From assembly GCA_905213725.1 (NCBI GenBank), contig CAJMJM010000012.1:1-26040 (forward strand): DNA of 26,040 bases. Reading direction: 5' to 3'. Positions 22,012-26,040 of this stretch are shown piece by piece. This DNA comes from Collinsella aerofaciens (GTDB lineage Bacteria > Actinomycetota > Coriobacteriia > Coriobacteriales > Coriobacteriaceae). The position numbers and the translations under genes were made by a program. The stretch's first letter is position 1; each line of letters opens with the position of its first letter. The notes under the pieces were generated by a model. That model was not told where the DNA came from. It saw only the letters and a program-made list of their open reading frames with translations, and ran no database searches.

Positions 22012-22560
22012 TTAGTCCTCCTCCAGGATCACGTGGCGGAACGCTCCGCCCTCGTAGATGCCGTAGCTATGCGTGCCGTCCTTGGGGATGCTCACGCTGC
22101 CGGGGTTGAAGAGCCACAGGCCCGGGTGCGCGGCGCTTTCCTCGTTGACCTTGATGTGCGTGTGGCCGTAGACGAGCGCGGAGCCCTCGGGCAACGCGGG
22201 CGCGTGGTCGACGCTGTTGTGCATGCCGGCGCCAAAGACATGGCCGTGCGTCAGGAACAGCTCGCGGCCGGTCTCGTCGAACAGCGTGGCGTAGTCGGCC
22301 ATGACGGGGAAGTCGAGCACCATCTGGTCGACCTCGGCGTCGCAGTTGCCGCGCACCGCGATGATGCGGTCGGCCAGGGCGTTGAGCAGCGGGATAACGC
22401 GCTTGGGAGCGTAATCGCGTGGCAGGTCGTTGCGTGGACCGTGGTAGAGCAGGTCGCCCAGCAGCACGACGCGGTCAGGCTGCTCGGACTCGATGGCGGC
22501 GCAGAGGCGCTCGGCCCAGTATGCCGAGCCGTGGATGTCGGAGGCGATGAGGTATTTCAT
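22012..22560 (-). CDS. yfcE: YfcE-type phosphodiesterase
   Basis: A 182-residue metallophosphoesterase. MKYLIASDIHGSAYWAERL, VVLLGDLLYHGPRN, AVRGNCDAEVD, FLTHGHVFG and VYGHTHI follow the family order, and LFNPGSVSIPKDGTHSYGIY is the C-terminal block of YfcE/MJ0936 phosphodiesterases. It probably cleaves phosphodiester substrates with a Mn centre; the natural substrate is not known. AAAGGA lies eight bases before the ATG. It is the middle gene of the larC2-like, yfcE, mazG operon. Confidence 0.92.
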   Translation of the reverse strand: MKYLIASDIHGSAYWAERLCAAIESEQPDRVVLLGDLLYHGPRNDLPRDYAPKRVIPLLNALADRIIAVRGNCDAEVDQMVLDFPVMADYATLFDETGRELFLTHGHVFGAGMHNSVDHAPALPEGSALVYGHTHIKVNEESAAHPGLWLFNPGSVSIPKDGTHSYGIYEGGAFRHVILEED

Positions 22561-22620
22561 GGGGAGATCCTTTCGAATGGGGTTGATATGGCTAGGCGCA
22601 GGATGTCGCCACCAGCCGCG

Positions 22621-23106
22621 TTATTCAAATCGCAGTGCCGCGCTCTGGGCCGCCCGCATCACGCGCTGGAGCGGCACATTATGCTCGCGAGCGAGACGGG
22701 CGCAGTCCTCGTACTCGGGCGCTGCACGCTCGCTGCCGTCGGGCAGGGTGGCCACTTTAACGGACACCTCGCCCCATGGCGTCGTTACGCGCTCAAAGCG
22801 GCGTGGCAGGCAAACGCGCTCCATGACCTGGCGACGAATGCCGTTGGTCGTGGTTTCCAAAAAGATAATCGTCTGCAGGCGCTCGATATCCTCGTGAGCA
22901 CAGATTACCTGTAGCTGCCAGCTGGGGCGGCCTTTCTTGCAATAGAGGGGCAGCCAATGCACCTCGCGCGCACCCGCCCCGCGCAGACGGTCGGCGGCGT
23001 AGGCGAGCACCTCGGGCGACGCATCGTCGATGTCGCATTCCAGCTTGACGATGGTCTCGGGCGCATCGGTCTCGCGAGACAGCGGAGATGTGCTATCGCA
23101 TTGCAT
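22621..23106 (-). CDS. Stand-alone LarC C-terminal domain (nickel-pincer cofactor synthesis)
   Basis: A 161-residue protein matching only the C-terminal half of LarC (DUF111): VKLECDIDDASPEVLAYAAD, LRGAGAREVHWLPLYCKKGRPSWQLQVIC, IIFLETTTNGIRRQ, ERVTTPWGEVSVKVA and AAPEYEDCARLAREH. LarC inserts nickel into the pincer cofactor of lactate racemase, using CTP, and is normally about 400 residues; in some species it is made from larC1 and larC2 by frameshifting. Here no larC1 sequence precedes it, and the ATG at 23104-23106 has its own AAAGGA. It is thus an independent short protein, either a partner of a LarC1 encoded elsewhere or with a changed role. Co-transcribed with yfcE and mazG. Confidence 0.85.
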   Translation of the reverse strand: MQCDSTSPLSRETDAPETIVKLECDIDDASPEVLAYAADRLRGAGAREVHWLPLYCKKGRPSWQLQVICAHEDIERLQTIIFLETTTNGIRRQVMERVCLPRRFERVTTPWGEVSVKVATLPDGSERAAPEYEDCARLAREHNVPLQRVMRAAQSAALRFE

Positions 23107-23212
23107 ACGGTCCGGATCCTTTCCGCGCGGGCTCGTTTTGTCCACCCAAACGCTAGCACATCGGACGTGGCACAAGCGTGACTTTCGTCCGTCGCCGCCC
23201 TCGCCCCCATCC

Positions 23213-23277
23213 AAACGTGTACGTCAGCCTCCAAACATGTCGTTATTTGTCGGTTTTGGAGGCTGACGTACACGTTT
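23213..23277. repeat. Perfect 23-bp inverted repeat between larC2 and the PHP gene
   Basis: The two arms (23213-23235 and 23255-23277) are exact reverse complements over 23 bases. They begin AAACGTGTACGTCAGCC on the left and end GGCTGACGTACACGTTT on the right, with a 19-base loop. It lies in the region between two divergent genes. No clear target-site duplication is seen. The rest of 23107-23405 shows only a TACAAT (23368-23373) that may serve the PHP gene. Confidence 0.9.
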
Positions 23278-23405
23278 TGAGAGCAAGCGAGGCCGCACCA
23301 CGCGCCGCGCAACCTTTCCAATCGATTTCGATCCCCGGCGTGCCCGGCGTGTTGAGAGCTGCGCCATTACAATGAAGCGGATTCGCTTGACGCAAAGGAG
23401 CCGCT

Positions 23406-24317
23406 ATGCCCATGTGCCCGCTGGTCGATTGCCATACCCACACCTCGTTTTCGGACGGGCATGCCTCGTTTGAGGACAACGTCCGTGCCGCTGCTGCGGC
23501 CGGCTGCCGCGTCATGGTCTCGACCGACCATCTCACCCTGCCCGCCAGCATGGATGCTAACTGCGAGGTGCAGGTTACTGAGGGTGACCTCCCGGCGCAT
23601 CGTCTGGCTTTTGAGGACGCTCGCAATCTTGCCGCTCAGATTGCGCCAGAACTCACCTTTATCTACGGTTTCGAATGCGATTGGTACGAGGGCTGCGAGC
23701 CTTTGGTTGAGCGCTGGTCCCAGGGCGCCGTCGTGCGCCTGGGCAGTGTGCACTGGATTGGCAACCCAGGCGATATCATGGCCGGTGCCGCGGGTACGGC
23801 GGGAACGGAGGACGTCGCTCGTCCCGATACGCCCGATTCGCGCTGCGGCTGGATCGACGATGACACCAACCTGCATGTTTGGGAAAACCTGAGGGTACAC
23901 GGCGTGTGGGAGCGCTACGTCGACGACTGGTGCCGCGCCTGCGAAAGCTCACTCAACTTTGACGTAATGGCCCATCCCGACCTGGTCATGCGCTTTTCGA
24001 AGGAAGGCTTTGCGCCCGACTTTGACCCGACGCCGTTCTGGGGGCAGATGGCCGAGTGCGCTCACGACACAGGCCGCCGCGTTGAGGTCTCGACCGCCGC
24101 GCCGCGCAAGGGGCTCGACGATTACTATCCCGCGACCGGGCTATTGCGTTGCTTCGCCCACGCCGAGGTACCCATCACCTTTGGCTCGGACGCGCACCGC
24201 GCCTGCGATATCTGCTGGAACATCCGCGAGGCCCAGGCGCACGCCTACGACTGCGGTTATCGAACCTTCGGCATCCCCCACGCCACCGGCGAATGGGAAT
24301 CCACGCCCCTCGCCTAG
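23406..24317 (+). CDS. PHP-domain phosphatase, probably histidinol-phosphatase (HisK/HisJ type)
   Basis: A 303-residue metal-dependent phosphoesterase. The N-terminal LVDCHTHTSFSDGHASFEDN gives the first PHP metal cluster, VMVSTDHLTLPA the second, FIYGFECDWYEG the third, RLGSVHWIGNP the fourth, FDVMAHPDLVMRFSKEG the fifth and ITFGSDAHRACD the last. The whole set matches PHP histidinol-phosphatases, which release phosphate from L-histidinol phosphate. The presence of hisE, hisI and hisF just beyond, in convergent orientation, supports this role but does not prove it. AAAGGAG lies six bases before the ATG. Cys-rich patches (about 15 Cys) are unusual for the family. Confidence 0.85.
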   Translation: MPMCPLVDCHTHTSFSDGHASFEDNVRAAAAAGCRVMVSTDHLTLPASMDANCEVQVTEGDLPAHRLAFEDARNLAAQIAPELTFIYGFECDWYEGCEPLVERWSQGAVVRLGSVHWIGNPGDIMAGAAGTAGTEDVARPDTPDSRCGWIDDDTNLHVWENLRVHGVWERYVDDWCRACESSLNFDVMAHPDLVMRFSKEGFAPDFDPTPFWGQMAECAHDTGRRVEVSTAAPRKGLDDYYPATGLLRCFAHAEVPITFGSDAHRACDICWNIREAQAHAYDCGYRTFGIPHATGEWESTPLA

Positions 24318-24329
24318 CCATCCCTTCAT

Positions 24330-24398
24330 AAGTTGCGGTGGAATAGGAATTGTTTTGCCTGATGAAGCGCTTAAACAGTCCCTATTTCACCGCAACTT
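24330..24398. repeat. Convergent-gene hairpin repeat, copy 2
   Basis: The left arm begins AAGTTGCGGTGGAATAGG and the right arm ends CCTATTTCACCGCAACTT, with an inner TGTTT/AAACA stem. Same family and same G-T wobble as the copy at 17614-17676. It lies between the PHP gene and the end of hisE and may stop transcription from both sides. Confidence 0.85.
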
Positions 24399-24437
24399 CC
24401 ATGACCCCGTTACACCAACAAAGACTGTCCCAAACGA

Positions 24438-24755
24438 CTAGTGGCGGCGGGCGTTGAGTTCGCCGGCCAGTTCGTCGAGGGTAATGCCGTAGCGCTCGAG
24501 CGTCACGAGTAGGTGATAGATCAGGTCGCCGGCCTCGTAGCGGATGTGGTCGTGATCGTTATCCTTGCAGGCCATGATGACCTCGCTCGCCTCCTCGGCA
24601 AGCTTCTTGAGCAGCTCGTCCTCGACGTCGGTCAACAGACGAGCGGTGTAGCTCTCCTGTGGCGACGCATCGCGACGACCGTGAATCACCTCGGCCAGAC
24701 CTGTCAGCGTCTCACCGATATTTCCATCCTGAACGTTTGCGGTGCGCACACCCAT
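24438..24755 (-). CDS. hisE: Phosphoribosyl-ATP diphosphatase
   Basis: A 105-residue enzyme for the second step of histidine synthesis, cleaving PR-ATP to PR-AMP and pyrophosphate. The helical MazG-like fold shows IGETLTGLAEVIHGRRDASPQ, then DELLKKLAEEASEVIMACKD with the EExxE acids, and YEAGDLIYHLLVTLERYGI with the ExxD pair. The length is normal for the stand-alone enzyme. AAAGGAA lies upstream of the ATG. It is the last gene of hisF, hisI, hisE, 46 bases after hisI. Confidence 0.96.
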   Translation of the reverse strand: MGVRTANVQDGNIGETLTGLAEVIHGRRDASPQESYTARLLTDVEDELLKKLAEEASEVIMACKDNDHDHIRYEAGDLIYHLLVTLERYGITLDELAGELNARRH

Positions 24756-24801
24756 GGTTCATTCCTTTCTGGTTGGCCAAGCGCCTGGTCGCGCGCCCGC
24801 C

Positions 24802-25131
24802 CTACACGAGTTTCTTAAAGAAGCAGGTACGGTTGCCGGTATGGCAGGCCGGACCCGGCGAGTCGACCTTGACCAACAGCGTATCGCTATCGCAGTCGGC
24901 CCAAAGCTCCTTGACCGCCTGCATGTTGCCGCTCGTCGCGCCCTTGTTCCAGAGCTCCTGGCGGCTGCGGCTCCAAAACCACGTGGTGCCGGTCTTGAGC
25001 GTCAGCCCCACCGACTCCTCGTTCATCCAAGCAACCATAAGCACCTCGCCGGTGTCATACTGCTGAACCACACAAGGAATCAGCCCCTTGGCGTCGTATG
25101 TAAGCTTTGAAGGATCGGTTATCTCTTCCAT
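24802..25131 (-). CDS. hisI: Phosphoribosyl-AMP cyclohydrolase
   Basis: A 109-residue enzyme opening the adenine ring of PR-AMP (third step). It shows GLIPCVVQQYDTGEVLMVAWMN, the signature TWFWSRSRQELWNKG followed by ATSGNMQAV, and the metal-binding DCDSDTLLVKV ... PACHTGNRTCFF. The ATG at 25129-25131 with GGGAAG upstream gives the usual family length; the open frame extends to 25200, but this extra part lies inside the 101-nt element and is not family-like. It follows hisF by 142 bases, most of which is that element. Confidence 0.95.
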   Translation of the reverse strand: MEEITDPSKLTYDAKGLIPCVVQQYDTGEVLMVAWMNEESVGLTLKTGTTWFWSRSRQELWNKGATSGNMQAVKELWADCDSDTLLVKVDSPGPACHTGNRTCFFKKLV

Positions 25132-25166
25132 TTCTCTTCCCAAATTCAAACTTCGCAGGTCGGTGA

Positions 25167-25267
25167 GGGTTGTCCAGGTGCCCGAGATTCCGAGCGACAA
25201 GCCCGACGACGCGTACTTAAGTACGCGAGGAGGGTTGGAGCCGGAAGGTCGGGTGCCTGGGCAAGCC
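25167..25267. repeat. 101-nt structured repeat element, copy 2 (between hisF and hisI)
   Basis: Same length and register as the copy after purH, starting six bases after the hisF stop. Compared with copy 1 the stem shows paired changes at 6/96 (T-A to G-C), 11/91 (A-T to G-C), 24/78 (G-C to C-G) and 26/76 (C-G to G-C), while the mismatches at 3/99, 20/82 and 21/81 and the wobbles at 7/95, 13/89 and 14/88 are kept. The central palindrome is GCGTACTTAAGTACGC (25211-25226). Confidence 0.88.
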
Positions 25268-25273
25268 GCAGCA

Positions 25274-26040
25274 TTAGAAGTCCAGCCTCACAGGAATACC
25301 TTGAGAGGCCATATACTCTTTGACTTCGCGAATGCTGAACGTCCCAAAGTGAAAGACGCTGGCCGCCAGCACGGCATCGGCCTCGCCCTCGATCACGCCC
25401 TCGGCAAAATGTTCGAGCGTGCCCACGCCGCCGCTCGCAATCACCGGAATCGGCACCGCGCGCGCCACGGCGCGGGTGAGCGCCAGGTCAAAGCCAGCCT
25501 TGGTGCCGTCGCGGTCCATGCTGGTCAGCAGGATCTCGCCGGCGCCGCGGCGAGCCGCCTCCTCGGCCCACGCCACCGCGTCGATGCCCGTGGCGTTGCG
25601 GCCTCCCGCGGTAAAAACCTCCCACTTGTCGGCACCGGATGCGCCGGGCAAACCGACGCGCTTAGCATCGATCGCCACGACCACGGCCTGGCTGCCAAAC
25701 GCCGCGGCGGCCTGGCTGATCAACGACGGATCACGCACGGCGGCAGAGTTAAGCGACACCTTGTCGGCACCGGCGGCAACCATGGTTCGCATGCTCGCCA
25801 AGTCGCGGAAACCGCCGCCCACGGTATAGGGAATGGCGAGCTCCTCGGCCGCGTGCGCCGCCATCTCGATGGTCGTCGCGCGGTTGTCGCTCGTCGCTGT
25901 AATGTCCAAAAATACGACCTCGTCCGCACCCTCGCGGTCGTAGGCGCGGGCCAGCTCCACCGGGTCGCCCGCATCTCGCAGGCTCACAAAGTTGACGCCC
26001 TTGACCACGCGGCCGTCCTTGACGTCCAAGCAGGGAATCA
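25274..26040 (-). CDS. hisF: Imidazole glycerol phosphate synthase, cyclase subunit (5' end outside the window)
   Basis: A partial gene; about the first half-dozen codons lie beyond the right edge. The visible part begins IPCLDVKDGRVVKGVNF, with the catalytic Asp of the beta1 strand (E. coli HisF Asp11 equivalent). DEVVFLDITATSD, the first phosphate-binding GGGFRDLASM, VVVAIDAKRVG with the second catalytic Asp, ILLTSMDRDGTKAGFD and VIASGGVGTLEHF complete the TIM barrel. HisF, with the glutaminase HisH, makes imidazole glycerol phosphate and releases AICAR, the substrate of PurH. It is upstream of hisI and hisE in the same orientation. The 101-nt element stands just after its stop. Confidence 0.96.
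   Translation of the reverse strand, partial: IPCLDVKDGRVVKGVNFVSLRDAGDPVELARAYDREGADEVVFLDITATSDNRATTIEMAAHAAEELAIPYTVGGGFRDLASMRTMVAAGADKVSLNSAAVRDPSLISQAAAAFGSQAVVVAIDAKRVGLPGASGADKWEVFTAGGRNATGIDAVAWAEEAARRGAGEILLTSMDRDGTKAGFDLALTRAVARAVPIPVIASGGVGTLEHFAEGVIEGEADAVLAASVFHFGTFSIREVKEYMASQGIPVRLDF

Noticed and set aside
23107..23214. N-terminal extension of the LarC-like gene to 23214
   Set aside because: The added residues show no LarC similarity, and the ATG at 23104-23106 has a suitable AAAGGA upstream.

Overview
The window is about 26 kb of dense, GC-rich bacterial chromosome. The gene order mazG, eno, a FtsB/DivIC-type protein and a Ppx/GppA phosphatase (all minus strand, 17.7-22.0 kb) is a block typical of Actinomycetota. 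Together with the gut-anaerobe flavour of the rest (an orphan galactitol-type PTS EIIB, many short intergenic hairpin repeats) it suggests a Coriobacteriia member, perhaps Collinsella-like. The phylum is a fairly safe inference; the genus is a guess. No phage, insertion sequence or CRISPR array was seen.

Layout. 1-1.3 kb: a hipBA toxin-antitoxin pair with two palindromic operators; hipA carries an in-frame amber codon before its catalytic loop. 1.3-3.05 kb: a BceRS-like two-component system with no transporter beside it. 3.2-4.0 kb: an unrecognised 243-residue protein. 4.2-5.8 kb: purH, followed by a structured 101-nt element and a terminator. 6.1-6.7 kb: a GNAT acetyltransferase. 6.8-8.8 kb: a DUF2207 membrane protein flanked by two copies of a 42-nt repeat. 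9.3-10.3 kb: gluQ, apparently leaderless. 10.3-11.4 kb: a metallophosphoesterase and a small membrane protein. 11.7-14.35 kb: an operon of a UBA-like/DUF4342 membrane protein, an OmpR-type regulator and a histidine kinase. 14.4-15.1 kb: PTS EIIB plus a VOC protein. 15.26-15.89 kb: a membrane-anchored helical protein broken by one amber codon. 15.9 kb: tRNA-Leu(UAA). 16.1-17.6 kb: a 33-bp tandem repeat and an AAA+/DUF4143 ATPase. 17.7-23.1 kb: ppx/gppA, divIC-like, eno, mazG, a YfcE phosphodiesterase and a stand-alone LarC C-terminal domain. 23.4-26 kb: a PHP phosphatase convergent with the histidine genes hisE, hisI and hisF (hisF runs off the right edge).

How the genes relate. hisF, hisI, hisE and the PHP enzyme fit histidine synthesis. 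HisF (with HisH) releases AICAR, which PurH consumes, and the same 101-nt structured element sits directly after the stop codon of both hisF and purH. The two copies have identical length and identical mismatch positions, and show four compensatory base-pair changes. This is the strongest candidate here for an undescribed element. Other notable items are two single in-frame amber codons in otherwise intact genes, a 60-70-nt hairpin family placed between convergent genes, a 23-bp perfect inverted repeat upstream of the PHP gene, and three 33-bp-spaced dyads upstream of the DUF4143 ATPase.
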